A stretch of 64,000 bases of DNA from Rhodobacteraceae bacterium DSL-40. Lineage in GTDB: Bacteria > Pseudomonadota > Alphaproteobacteria > Rhodobacterales > Rhodobacteraceae. Of this stretch, positions 7,439 to 15,443 are shown piece by piece (within the stretch, counting starts at the first letter, position 1; each line of letters starts with the position of its first letter). The notes below the pieces were generated by a model. That model was not told the DNA's origin. It searched no databases and saw nothing but the letters and a program-made list of their open reading frames with translations. The position numbers and the translations under genes are program-made. Location of the stretch: contig QKPN01000010.1 of NCBI GenBank assembly GCA_003258405.1, forward strand, positions 81,684 to 145,683, read 5' to 3'.

Positions 7439-8694
7439 TATTGAATTCCGGTCAGGATGCGGGTCTGGACCGCGCGCGAGACCGTCACGTCCATTGTCGC
7501 CAACGCCGTGAGCCGCAGCCCGCCCTGCGCTGCGTCCGCGTAGGGGTCCCGAATCAGATCGACCGCGCCCCAGGTGCCAACGAAGAAAGGCGGAACCCCG
7601 CCCGCACTCGTCGTCAGGACGGCACTCGATGCGGCAGGCGAGCCAGTCGGAGCCGCGAGCGCGTTGTTCGTCAGGACGGCAGCCGCGAGTTTGCTCTCCA
7701 TCCTGTCCCACTCGGTGATGCCGGAGCCCGCATCCCAAATGGAATCGTCCATTGTGTTCCAGACCTCGGGCCGGAACATGGCCCGGACAGCGCTCGTGCT
7801 GTTCGCCGCGTTCCCGAGCATGAACTCCTTCACTTCCTCGCGGATCGTTGCCCAAGTCGCCACGTCGCCGACTGCCGTCGAGACGATGCCCCAAGCAGCG
7901 GCACCGGCAAAAATGCCGGTCGGCTCGCCGGATGCCCCGGAGCCGAGAAATACAGCCTTGTCCAGCGCTTCCTCGATGGCGCCGTTCATGTCGCGTCGGA
8001 CAGCCTGTTCAAGCCCGGCCCCCGACTGCTTGAGCGCCTTGCGAGTGATCTTCATCTGAACGCCCAGCGTGTGATCCGGCTTCATCGGACGATCTGTCGT
8101 CTCATAAGCCGTGGGAGAACCAACGCTGCCGCCCTCGCTCGCCGCCCAGCCGGTCGTCACCTGAGAGGTAGACACCGGATACTCAATTTCACCCACACCG
8201 ATGTTGACCATCTGCCCGCCCATGCGCGCGGCAACAGACGATGCGAACAAGCGCTCCATGATAGGCGCGGTTCGGAGCGGTGCCGGGGTCGCGGTCGAGA
8301 CCGTCTCGCCAGCACGGATCTCCAAAGCCTCCCAAGGCACCGGCACGCCGCGATAGCCGCCATGGCTGCGAAGCTCGGAGACGATTTCAGCGGTGCGGCC
8401 ATCCATCTGCCGCCCTTCGTCAAGCGCCAGTGCGACCTGTCGCATCTCAAATCCCGCCATGATCTCGGACCATTCGCGATCGGAACGCGTCTCAAGCTCG
8501 CCCTTCGCCTCCCGGCGCTCGTCGTCCTCGGCGATCAGCGCGGCGCGGTATCGGGTTTCGTTCGACCGGTATTCGCGGTCGAATTCATCCATCTGGCGGG
8601 TTTCATCGTCGGTCGGCTTGTCCTTCCCGACCAGCCCCGCAAGCGCCTGCCGGATCTCGGACTGGCGGCGGGAGATTTTCACTGAATCAAGCAT
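7438..8694 (-). CDS. HK97-fold major capsid protein
   Basis: 418 residues. The N-terminal ~110 residues form a charged coiled-coil delta domain removed by the protease. The remainder has HK97-fold hallmarks: ASEGGSVGSPTAYETTDRPM, LGVQMKITRKALKQSG, VFLGSGASGEPTGIF, and a C-terminal DPYADAAQGGLRLTALATMD. It starts 8 nt inside the HNH gene. The full-length, intact frame argues against advanced decay of the element. Confidence 0.93.
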   Translation of the reverse strand: MLDSVKISRRQSEIRQALAGLVGKDKPTDDETRQMDEFDREYRSNETRYRAALIAEDDERREAKGELETRSDREWSEIMAGFEMRQVALALDEGRQMDGRTAEIVSELRSHGGYRGVPVPWEALEIRAGETVSTATPAPLRTAPIMERLFASSVAARMGGQMVNIGVGEIEYPVSTSQVTTGWAASEGGSVGSPTAYETTDRPMKPDHTLGVQMKITRKALKQSGAGLEQAVRRDMNGAIEEALDKAVFLGSGASGEPTGIFAGAAAWGIVSTAVGDVATWATIREEVKEFMLGNAANSTSAVRAMFRPEVWNTMDDSIWDAGSGITEWDRMESKLAAAVLTNNALAAPTGSPAASSAVLTTSAGGVPPFFVGTWGAVDLIRDPYADAAQGGLRLTALATMDVTVSRAVQTRILTGIQ

Positions 8695-9013
8695 CTTCGT
8701 TCCTTTTTGCTCGATGGTTTCGTGCGATTGCCTGCACGTGGTCCCGCCATGCGCGGCGGTCTTCGGAGAGTTCGGGCAAGCCCACTTCCTTGCGGGTCTT
8801 CGCCCCGTGGCAGCGCCCGCAAAGCGTCTGCAAGTTGTTCAGATCGAACGACAGTTCGGGATGCGTGCGCACCGGCTTGATGTGATCGACCTCAAGTCTG
8901 CCGCGCCCGAAGCATTTGACGCAGCGGAAGTGGTCCCGCCGCTTCGCCATCAGGCGCAACGCGGGCCAGCGCTTGTCGCGATGCACTGCGGAAGACGGGC
9001 GATGCCATTTCAT
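8687..9013 (-). CDS. HNH endonuclease of the packaging module
   Basis: 108 residues from ATG 9013 (ATGA overlap with the terminase stop; a second ATG at 9019 is possible). A zinc-stabilised HNH nuclease: CVKCFGRG, EVDHIKPVRTHPEL, NNLQTLCGRCHGAKTRKE give the two CxxC pairs and the H-N-H residues. In HK97-type phages an HNH protein beside the terminase is needed for cos cleavage, so its place directly after terL suggests cos packaging. That inference has not been tested. Confidence 0.9.
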   Translation of the reverse strand: MKWHRPSSAVHRDKRWPALRLMAKRRDHFRCVKCFGRGRLEVDHIKPVRTHPELSFDLNNLQTLCGRCHGAKTRKEVGLPELSEDRRAWRDHVQAIARNHRAKRNEDA

Positions 9014-10524
9014 ACCCATACCGCACCCCGCGATTTCTTCTCGGGCCGGGCCGTCATCCGCGCGCCCTCGGCCACGGCCAGGACGGTTGCGGAAGCCGCG
9101 TCAATGCGGCCCGTGCTGCGGGCCTTGGCAAGTTTCAGATTGTTCGCCGGATCGCGCAGGCAGACCGCATCCGCGAAAGCCGACGACATGAGAAGGCTTG
9201 GCCGTGACCTCACCTTGCCGTCGAAACAGGCCCGCCGGAACCGCTCCACATCCTCGCCGCCGTCCCGGAATCCTTGCCCGCGCCAGACGATCGGACAGCG
9301 AATGCCCGCCTTGTCGATCGCCTCGCCAAGCTCGGCTTGCTTGTAGCGGTCGGCGGTCAAGGCCGCGATCTGCTCGCCCTCGACCTGCCGCATCACCTGG
9401 ACAAGCCAAGGCGCGACGGGAACGGTCTTTTCGCCCAGAACGGACAACTCGCCCCGGTCCTGCATCGTGACGTAACGGTCGGAAACGCCGTCGTTCTGCC
9501 CCCGGTCGAGAAGCGACGGCATCGAGGGGAAAGTGCCAAGACATTCCAGACGGCCGGATTCGGGCCAGTAGAACGCCGCCGCTGTCATGCTGGCAGAGCC
9601 GCCCAGGTCGACGCCGATCACCACCGGCCCAGCGCGCGGCGGCAATTCGTCGGTCTGGCAGGCCATCCATTCGTCAACGGTCAAGAGCACATCGCGGCTT
9701 TCACCGGAGACACGCTCATTCCGATTGTAGAGCCGGAAACTCGTCAGCGTGGAGCCGCCCCGCGCGATGGCCCGCCGCGCGCTTGCTTCCAGCCATTCCA
9801 GCGATGCCCCGATGCCGTGCTTTGCGCCCGGATTGGCGATCAGCAGGCTTTCGCGGTCATCGGCCGGAAGGCCGGGCGGGGGCCGGTGTTCCTGCACATA
9901 GGTTCCGGGCTGCGGATCATCGATCCAGCGCGAGAAGGGGTGCGCATCATCCGCCGCCGAGGTCGAAATAATCAGCGCTTTGCCGCCCCGCTTGCCGAGA
10001 CCGGACAGAAGCGCGTGTTCGAGGTCGTTCCCCTTGTCGAGCGGCCAGTGCCCGCGTTCGTCCATGAGAACGAGCGTTGGCGCGCTGCCGAGGATCGACT
10101 TGCCATCCGCCGCGATGGCTCGGACGAAATGCCCGCCCCCATCGCCCTGGTATTCGATTTCAAGGCGCGGCGAGCGCCGGAAGGTCAGAAGCTCCTGCTT
10201 CTCGTCAGGCAAAGAGTGCGCGAATCCGGCGACAAAATCCCACGCAATGCGGGCCTGATCGCGCGTCCTTGCCGCAATCAGGATCTCCCGCCGAGGCTGC
10301 CGGTCGAATTCGCCAAGCAGCGCCCCAAGAGCTACGCCTGCCGACAGTGCCGTCTTCGCGTTGCCCCGGCCGATCGAGAGAACCGCAACCTGCACCTCGG
10401 GAGCCAGCGCGCCACGAACGAACTGTTTCTGAAACGGCGCAAGCTTCACCGGCTGGCCCGCAAGAGGGCCTTCCGGGATCTTGAGGCTTTCCATGAAGCG
10501 GATCGCGGCGGTCGCTGGTTTCAT
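9010..10524 (-). CDS. terL: Phage terminase large subunit
   Basis: 504 residues. DNA-packaging motor ATPase plus nuclease. Walker A-like SIGRGNAKTAL near residue 50, Walker B TLVLMDE near 155, motif III region ALIISTSAAD, and the RNase H-like nuclease core beginning VIGVDLGGSASMTAA. ATG 10524 overlaps the stop of the spike-base-like gene (TGATG); a GTG one codon upstream is possible. No recognisable small terminase lies next to it, although the unassigned small genes at 10864-12058 are candidates. Confidence 0.92.
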   Translation of the reverse strand: MKPATAAIRFMESLKIPEGPLAGQPVKLAPFQKQFVRGALAPEVQVAVLSIGRGNAKTALSAGVALGALLGEFDRQPRREILIAARTRDQARIAWDFVAGFAHSLPDEKQELLTFRRSPRLEIEYQGDGGGHFVRAIAADGKSILGSAPTLVLMDERGHWPLDKGNDLEHALLSGLGKRGGKALIISTSAADDAHPFSRWIDDPQPGTYVQEHRPPPGLPADDRESLLIANPGAKHGIGASLEWLEASARRAIARGGSTLTSFRLYNRNERVSGESRDVLLTVDEWMACQTDELPPRAGPVVIGVDLGGSASMTAAAFYWPESGRLECLGTFPSMPSLLDRGQNDGVSDRYVTMQDRGELSVLGEKTVPVAPWLVQVMRQVEGEQIAALTADRYKQAELGEAIDKAGIRCPIVWRGQGFRDGGEDVERFRRACFDGKVRSRPSLLMSSAFADAVCLRDPANNLKLAKARSTGRIDAASATVLAVAEGARMTARPEKKSRGAVWV

Positions 10525-10775
10525 CACAGCATCCCGACGAGTCCGGTTACGGTCGTGCCCGTCGCGTGCAGCTTTCGAATTCTGAACGGGTAGACCGTCC
10601 CGGCGGTGAGACCGAAAAGCGTCGCCACAGAGCCGTCAATCATCGTGACGGTCACGTCGCCATTCTCGTTCACCAGAAAGGCGCGCACCGGCGCTGCGAT
10701 GTCGGCAACGTCATTGGGGGAAATAATGGCCACACCGGATGCGGGGCCGCAGGGGTCGTTCGTATAGATTGCCAT
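10524..10775 (-). CDS. Small phage head protein resembling the GTA spike-base family
   Basis: 83 residues, well-placed AAAGGAA before ATG 10775. Pattern: IISPNDVADIAAPVRAFLV, then GDVTVTMIDGS, then PFRIRKLHATGTTVTGLVGM. This arrangement recalls the RCAP_Rcc01079-type spike-base proteins of the Rhodobacter gene transfer agent head. The match is from memory of the family pattern. It would be a capsid surface or fibre-base protein. Immediately upstream of terL with overlapping codons. Confidence 0.55.
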   Translation of the reverse strand: MAIYTNDPCGPASGVAIISPNDVADIAAPVRAFLVNENGDVTVTMIDGSVATLFGLTAGTVYPFRIRKLHATGTTVTGLVGML

Positions 10776-10863
10776 TTTCGTTCCTTTCGACTGTCACAGC
10801 GAGAGAGAAGAAGCCCGCTCCGCGACACCTCCCCCGTCAACATTCTGGGGCATTGGGACCAGA

Positions 10864-11136
10864 TCACCCATCGAGGCGTTCCAGTGCGGCGACAGCGGCG
10901 CTCGTGATCGCATCCTTCAGGTCTCGGCTCACGAACTTGAGCGCGCGGTTCTGTCCACGGTTGCCCGGCACACGTGGCGGGATGCAGATGTGGCTGCCAT
11001 TCGGCCGCTCGATGACAATGCACCCCTGCATGAGAATGCCGCCGGTCAGCACATCGACATGGCCGACGAGCCGCGATCCGTCTTCCCACGCCTCGGCATA
11101 TGCGGTGGTTACGCCTACGATTTTGATCTTGTTCAT
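10864..11136 (-). CDS. SpoVG-like small protein
   Basis: 90 residues from ATG 11136. The segment GGILMQGCIVIERPNGSHIC followed by IPPR resembles the core of SpoVG (beta strand, then V-I-E-x-x-N-G, then a short motif ending P-x-R). SpoVG-family proteins bind nucleic acids and occur in some phages. Other small phage families cannot be excluded. First gene after the repeat-containing region 11163-11209, with 88 nt to the spike-base-like gene. Confidence 0.45.
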   Translation of the reverse strand: MNKIKIVGVTTAYAEAWEDGSRLVGHVDVLTGGILMQGCIVIERPNGSHICIPPRVPGNRGQNRALKFVSRDLKDAITSAAVAALERLDG

Positions 11137-11162
11137 CCTGATCCTCATTAGGTCAGCTTGCT

Positions 11163-11209
11163 TTACCTATATCACATGCCTAATACTAAGGTCTACTTAA
11201 CTTACCTAT
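11163..11209 (-). promoter_or_regulatory. AT-rich region with direct repeat, likely promoter of the head operon
   Basis: An AT-rich island in a GC-rich element, just upstream of the SpoVG-like gene. The octamer ATAGGTAA (minus strand) occurs twice, at 11202-11209 and 11163-11170, 39 nt apart. This could be an activator site plus promoter. No confident -35/-10 pair can be assigned. Confidence 0.35.
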
Positions 11210-11594
11210 TCGCATTAAGCACACTCCTGCACCCGCTCCTTCCCCCCACTTCCTGAGAGAAGGCCCTGCGCTGCCTCGATCCGTATCCACGCGATGCCTG
11301 ATATCGGGGGCCAACCGCCTTCCCTTGGGGATCTCACCCAAACGAGTCCTGGGAGTCGTCCCGGTGTCTCGCCCCCGGTCAATGCCGCGCGGGTTTCGTG
11401 TCGCGTTTCTGAGAAGAGCCAGCAGGAGCCGCTTCCTCTCGGGTCGGGTGTCATTCCCCGGATCGTCATAGCCCGCTGATTTCGCTCAACGGTCAGAGGC
11501 TAGGGCGGCTGAAAGGATGTGCCCGGTCGTGCCGGTATGCTCCGGTGAATCGATGCCCCCGCACCGCGCCCGAGGCACGGAGGCGAGGGTGAAA
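11210..11594. other. Stretch without a supported gene, inside the element
   Basis: An 84-codon minus-strand frame at 11215-11469 exists, but its codons (frequent AGA, GGA, TCA, ATA) differ from the neighbours and it lacks a ribosome site. I see no RNA gene or strong hairpin. In a satellite such a gap could hold a packaging (cos) site, but nothing specific is visible. Confidence 0.5.
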
Positions 11595-11801
11595 TCAGTT
11601 TTCGATCAGTTCGAAATCTTCATGCGCGGTCATCTCGGAGACGAGCCGCCGCATCATCGCGAGTTGCTTCCTGGATGGTTCCCACGCAGGCCGCTTGGAC
11701 TGGCGGATGATTGAGCGCGCAAAGCCCGACGCCCATCCGTTCCCGGCTCGGGCAACTTTGGGCATCCAGAAATCGGTGAGTTCCTCGATTGTGAAGGTCA
11801 T
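11595..11801 (-). CDS. Small hypothetical protein of the element
   Basis: 68 residues, MTFTIEELTDFW at the start; helical and basic in the middle (RSIIRQSKRPAWEPSRKQ). Not recognised. ATG 11801 overlaps the stop of the upstream gene by 4 nt (ATGA), which supports a coupled pair. A role in regulation or as a small terminase-like factor cannot be judged from sequence. Confidence 0.55.
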   Translation of the reverse strand: MTFTIEELTDFWMPKVARAGNGWASGFARSIIRQSKRPAWEPSRKQLAMMRRLVSEMTAHEDFELIEN

Positions 11802-12058
11802 GCCGCCGCCCTCCGATCATTGTCGGCGAAGGCGAGGAACTTCGAACGGTTCAGATCCGGCAGGGCTTCCCAAGAGGCCAGAAGATATGCCCGCAGTTCG
11901 GCGAGGCTGGCCCAGGACGCCCAAAGCCGGGCCTCGGCGATAACTTCATCGAAGGCCGGAATTGGCGCACCGGCCGAGAACTTCCGCTCAATCGCATCAG
12001 CCAGAATTAGCTGATCCTCGGCGCTCAGGGCATTGAACGCCTCGATGGCAGGGCGCAT
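11798..12058 (-). CDS. Small hypothetical protein, rightmost gene of the element
   Basis: 86 residues from ATG 12058 (MRPAIEAFNALSAEDQLILA). Helical; not recognised. No good ribosome site precedes the ATG, and the frame is open far upstream across the right attachment repeat, so the start is uncertain. Coupled to the next gene by ATGA. Confidence 0.5.
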   Translation of the reverse strand: MRPAIEAFNALSAEDQLILADAIERKFSAGAPIPAFDEVIAEARLWASWASLAELRAYLLASWEALPDLNRSKFLAFADNDRRAAA

Positions 12059-12287
12059 CCGCGAGATTGCATCGACAGTCGCGGTCGGATAGACTTCGCC
12101 GAGAGAGTTGAGTGCTTTCTTCTGATCCGCCCCGGTTGCGCCCGCCAGCGCGCCGGGGTTTTCTTCTTGGGCAATGCCCGGGTGCGCTTTACAAGTTGCC
12201 GCTCCGTTCCCGACTTGTTCGCATCCGTTCAGGTCGCCGCTGAAAAGCGCATCGCATTGATATTGTGAGATAAATGCAGGATCACGT

Positions 12288-12300
12288 AGAAGCCTGCACT
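12288..12300 (+). repeat. attR, second copy of the 13-bp ssrA repeat
   Basis: AGAAGCCTGCACT, identical to 1404-1416 and in the same orientation. Flanking bases differ (TTTCCC against CCCTTT downstream). The upstream TGCAGG could pair with CCTGCA in the repeat, echoing the ssrA hairpin. It lies beyond the last phage-like gene. Confidence 0.75.
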
Positions 12301-12575
12301 TTCCCAAGACATGCCCATCCTGTTCGAGCACGCTGCCGCGGCGGCCGAGACAATCGTCGGTCCCGCGCCCTGTTCGCCAGATATTGCCCCGCGCCGGAGC
12401 GTGACGCCGCGGCAGGATTCTGTTGAAATGATACTTCTGGATTATGCGGAAGCGACACCGCATCAATCGGCGGCGTTAGATCGCGGTGCGAGCAGTATCA
12501 TCACGTTAATTTACCGACCCATTGGGGCCCAATATGATTGGAAATTCTGGCATCTTTTCTTGAGGGATAAGGACG
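12301..12575. other. Stretch between the element and the secretion locus
   Basis: No supported gene from 12059 to 12575 apart from the right attachment repeat. The part from about 12490 to 12570 is relatively AT-rich and directly precedes the 271-residue gene, so it probably holds that gene's promoter. No clear consensus is visible. Confidence 0.4.
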
Positions 12576-13391
12576 ATGGCATACAGAGGCTCCAAGAATA
12601 GCAAAAAGAAATATTCAAATTCCGACAAGAAGTTCAAAGACTCCGGCCACAATGACAAAGGGGGGTTTGGCCCCGGGACCGACAAGGACGGCGACCACGG
12701 TGACTACCACAACGGCGGTCAGGCGCTGACCAAGCTGATGCTGAACTGCCAGAAGGCGGTGGCCAGCACACTGAAGTGGGGCAAGTTCTCGGATGCTTCA
12801 GTCGAGAAGGCGATCAATATCGTCGAAAAGTATGTCTACAGCATCGAGGCCAAGATCGGGAGCTGGGTGAAGCCCGACGTCCAGCCGGTGAGCGTCACGG
12901 TCGAGGCGGCAGCAGAAGCCACCGGCACTGCGGCCCAGGCAAATGCCCACGTGAAGCTCGGCGTCTTCGACATCGACGCCAGCAGCTATGCCAAGCATGG
13001 CGCCAAGCTGGTTGTCGGCACCGCCGAATCCTTTGCGGCCGCCAATGGCGACGACAGCAAGACCTATGTGAACACCTTCTCCTCGGTCAAAGGCGTGGAT
13101 ACCGGCGAGATTGTCTCCTTCTACGCCAAGGGAAGCAATTTCGAGAAGGCCGTCGAATGCCTCGTCGCGATCGACTGGGAGGGTGTCTTCGACAAGAATC
13201 TCGTCTTCACCAAGCATCACAGCTTCTACGGCCGGATGAAGAAGGAGATCGGCGACAGCCACAAGATCAACGCCACCACCGACGTGCATGTCGAAGCCGA
13301 CAATTATGCGCAGGTGCACTCGGGGGTGAAGGCGCTGGCCATGGATGACACGGTCAAGGCAGTCGCCGAGGCCGACGCGATCGCCAGCTAG
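12576..13391 (+). CDS. Unrecognised protein of the type I secretion locus, large member
   Basis: 271 residues; AAGGACG before ATG 12576. No signal peptide or membrane segment. The first 48 residues are hydrophilic and low-complexity (Lys, Asp, Gly, His, Asn). The rest is mixed alpha/beta with Ala/Val-rich strands. DVHVEADNYAQVHSG (about 236-250) matches the repeat unit of the 69-residue protein at 14174, and FDIDASSYAKHG (131-142) is a weaker copy. No RTX nonapeptides. A strong terminator follows. Position near a PrtD/HlyD pair suggests a secreted protein; that is inference. Confidence 0.7.
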   Translation: MAYRGSKNSKKKYSNSDKKFKDSGHNDKGGFGPGTDKDGDHGDYHNGGQALTKLMLNCQKAVASTLKWGKFSDASVEKAINIVEKYVYSIEAKIGSWVKPDVQPVSVTVEAAAEATGTAAQANAHVKLGVFDIDASSYAKHGAKLVVGTAESFAAANGDDSKTYVNTFSSVKGVDTGEIVSFYAKGSNFEKAVECLVAIDWEGVFDKNLVFTKHHSFYGRMKKEIGDSHKINATTDVHVEADNYAQVHSGVKALAMDDTVKAVAEADAIAS

Positions 13392-13483
13392 ACGAAAGGC
13401 GTAGCCGGCCGGCGTATTCCCGCACAGATCACCGCAACCGGCGAAGCGAACCGGCCTTCACACTCCAGTCCTGGCGCAAGGCT

Positions 13484-13510
13484 CGGACCAGACCACGCCG
13501 GTCTGGTCCG
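13484..13510 (+). terminator. Strong rho-independent terminator
   Basis: CGGACCAGACC (13484-13494) pairs perfectly with GGTCTGGTCCG (13500-13510) around a 5-nt loop, followed by TCTTCGTTTT. Ends transcription of the 271-residue gene. Confidence 0.85.
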
Positions 13511-14173
13511 TCTTCGTTTTCAGGCCATGGACCCGGCGCCCCCATCCGAACCGCGCCTCCTGCCACCTCCAGCCGAGACGCAGTCCCGCACGGTGTGCAG
13601 GAGAGGCGCTCGCACGGCATAGCCCTCAAGAGCAGCATCTTCCAGAGGACCGGCCTGCAGACCGGCCCCGTCACGACAGTCGGTTTTTCCGCACGCTTCG
13701 TTTGAGAACAGCGCCTTGCCGAAGGCCGTCGGCGTGCCGGGTGGCAGCAACGTCATGACGCGCCTTGCGGCTGCCTCCACCGATTCTCGCCGCACGTCCC
13801 GCCAAGATCTCGGCGCCAGCGCCGCGCGCCCACACGCACCGCGCGCGCCATCTCGACGCCGCGCGCATCAGCAAGAAGGCGTAGGCCGATCACGCGAATT
13901 GCCACCTCCTCCGGGAGGGAAGCGGGCGACGCGCGCCATGGTGCATATGATCCACCGAACGGCGCAGACGGGCACTTCCGCGTGCGCATGCCAAGATGGC
14001 TGTACACCTGATCAACACGGAGGACAGCAATCCGAAGGACGGACATCCGAACACCGAAACATGGTAAACAGAAAGTCTTATCTACCTTTGCGTGCTTGGA
14101 AAAATCGGCCCGTCTTGAAAACATTGGTGTTGCCCCGGTGGGGTGGTGAAAAGCGAAATCAGGAGATTTTACC
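13511..14173. other. Intergenic stretch, no supported gene
   Basis: Several overlapping frames exist on the minus strand (for example 13520-13795), but none has a ribosome site, a recognisable domain or consistent codon use. It could be remnant DNA. The last ~100 bp become more AT-rich and should contain the promoter of the gene at 14174. Confidence 0.4.
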
Positions 14174-14383
14174 ATGGGCAAATATCGCGGGAAGAAAAAA
14201 TTCGACTTCAAGCACAAGGAAAAGGTCAAGGTCGACATTGACCAGGACAACTGGGCCGAAGTCTACGCGGGCCGGGACTCCAAGGTAAGCATCGATCAGG
14301 ACAACGATGCTGTCGTCGCAGCCCCTCACAAGTCTGCAGATATCTGCATCGACCAGTCCAACACTGCGATCGTCGTCATCTGA
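14174..14383 (+). CDS. Small repeat protein (I-D-Q-x-N-x-A units), putative secreted or matrix peptide
   Basis: 69 residues; AGGAG well placed before ATG 14174. Residues 1-20 are Lys-rich; then three near-copies of I-D-Q-x-N-x-A at 22-28, 40-46 and 59-65, with a period of 18-19. The alternation of polar and small hydrophobic residues recalls curlin-type amyloid repeats, although the Q-to-N spacing is shorter. The C-terminus TAIVVI ends in hydrophobics after an acidic residue, as seen in some type I secretion substrates. Framed by its own terminator. Function unknown. Confidence 0.65.
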   Translation: MGKYRGKKKFDFKHKEKVKVDIDQDNWAEVYAGRDSKVSIDQDNDAVVAAPHKSADICIDQSNTAIVVI

Positions 14384-14427
14384 CGAAATTTTCAGGGTAT
14401 CGGCTATATTGTAGCCTGCCCTACCCT

Positions 14428-14454
14428 GGCCCCGTCCGAGCATTCGGCGGGGCC
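14428..14454 (+). terminator. Rho-independent terminator after the repeat peptide gene
   Basis: GGCCCCG (14428-14434) pairs with CGGGGCC (14448-14454); CCGA/TCGG extends the stem inward around the loop GCAT with one bulged T. Followed by TATTTCGCTT. Confidence 0.75.
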
Positions 14455-14628
14455 TATTTCGCTTGCGGAAGACGACAAAATCCAAGAAAATTGATTGTAT
14501 AAATCGCAAGATACATCCATTACTTCCGAAATTATACTTGAGGTGTACTTGCCGAGCGAGGCGAGAAGGCGCAACCTTTGCGATAGTCGCCGTCCGAACG
14601 GGACACCAACAGAAACGGGAGCTCTGCC

Positions 14629-14982
14629 ATGACGCTGATAACCAAGCAGACCAAGAAATTCACGACCGGCCCAGACATGAAGAAGGTCGTCACGGGGACC
14701 TATGTCAAGATGACCGACGGCTCCCACGACAAGCCCTCGTTCGACAAGGGCAACGCCGGAGATCACGGCCTGGACATCTCCGCCCTCCTTGCCGCCCACA
14801 AGCAGAAGGACTGGGGCTCCTATTTCAACGACAAGATGCCCCATGTGCCCGATCACGGCTCCGATTACGGTTGCGGTTCCGGGCATGATATCTGGGAGGG
14901 CCGCCCGGACTTCACATCCCGACTGGCACTCGATCACTGCCCGAAAGACGCCCACGACTCGCACGTCTCCGATATCTGCTAG
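14629..14982 (+). CDS. Unrecognised His/Asp-rich small protein
   Basis: 117 residues; CGGGAG before ATG 14629. Lys/Thr-rich N-terminus, then His- and Asp-rich segments (HVPDHGSDYGCGSGHDIWEG; HCPKDAHDSHVSDIC). The many His, Asp and Cys residues could bind metal. No signal peptide and no family recognised. It shares the hydrophilic Lys-rich start of the other small genes in this locus. A secreted product of the neighbouring type I system is possible. Confidence 0.55.
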   Translation: MTLITKQTKKFTTGPDMKKVVTGTYVKMTDGSHDKPSFDKGNAGDHGLDISALLAAHKQKDWGSYFNDKMPHVPDHGSDYGCGSGHDIWEGRPDFTSRLALDHCPKDAHDSHVSDIC

Positions 14983-15443
14983 GCGCGCAGCAATCAGGAT
15001 CTCTGCCGCGGCACCTCGTCTGCCGCACAGATGAAGCGTAGCGCGCCGGGAACACCCCGGCCCCGGCGCGAGGAACGAGCCGGTCCGTGCCCCCAAGATT
15101 GCGTCGCCCGTCGGCCCCTTCAGGCCTGCACGGGAGGGGGCACCACCGGTTCCGGCTTCCTCCCGCGCGTTGCAAGGCGTCTCCTGCCCGACATGCTCCG
15201 GCCCCGCCGCAGACCGCGCGCTCTTCCATCGCCCTCACCCTCCTGCACCGGTGCTCAGTCTCCGCATGGAGAGATTCGCCCCCACCTGCGCCACCAGGGA
15301 GGTGACTCCAGCCGCCGCGTATAACTCTTTCGGGGTACAACCTCACCTTGAGGTCAGCTTGTCCGGCCCGCGGCCCTATAGCACGCTGAAGACCTGACGC
15401 TCCTGCGCAGGGGCGGATTTCACAGGCTTGTGGGGGCCTCAAA
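14983..15443. other. Intergenic stretch, no supported gene
   Basis: GC-rich with long minus-strand open frames that lack ribosome sites and resemble shadows of biased sequence. No terminator-like hairpin with a T-run is apparent. The promoter of the operon starting at 15444 should be near the right end. Confidence 0.35.

Larger units (their letters stand above)
1404..12300. mobile_element. Integrated element in ssrA: head-only phage satellite (capsid-forming PICI-like) or remnant prophage
   Basis: About 10.9 kb bounded by the 13-bp direct repeat AGAAGCCTGCACT at 1404-1416 (inside the ssrA 3' end) and 12288-12300. The integrase gene ends 34 bp from the left repeat. Contents: integrase, AlpA-like protein, three small genes, an XRE regulator, two plus-strand cargo-like genes, then a minus-strand head module (portal, connector, protease, capsid, HNH, TerL, spike-base-like protein) and further small genes. 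I recognise no tail, baseplate, holin, endolysin or replication gene. That content matches the published idea of capsid-forming phage-inducible islands that borrow tails from a helper. A decayed prophage is the alternative. Confidence 0.8.

Noticed and set aside
5219..10775. Head genes as part of a chromosomal gene transfer agent cluster
   Set aside because: Int, att repeats, XRE/AlpA genes and the gene order differ from the RcGTA cluster, and GTA tail genes are absent.
11215..11469. 84-codon minus-strand frame in the satellite
   Set aside because: Codon use unlike neighbours, no ribosome site, no family.
1404..12300. Integrative conjugative element
   Set aside because: No relaxase, coupling protein or type IV secretion genes between the repeats.
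13520..13795. Minus-strand frame between the first two secretion-locus genes
   Set aside because: No ribosome site or recognisable domain; several overlapping frames look equally open.
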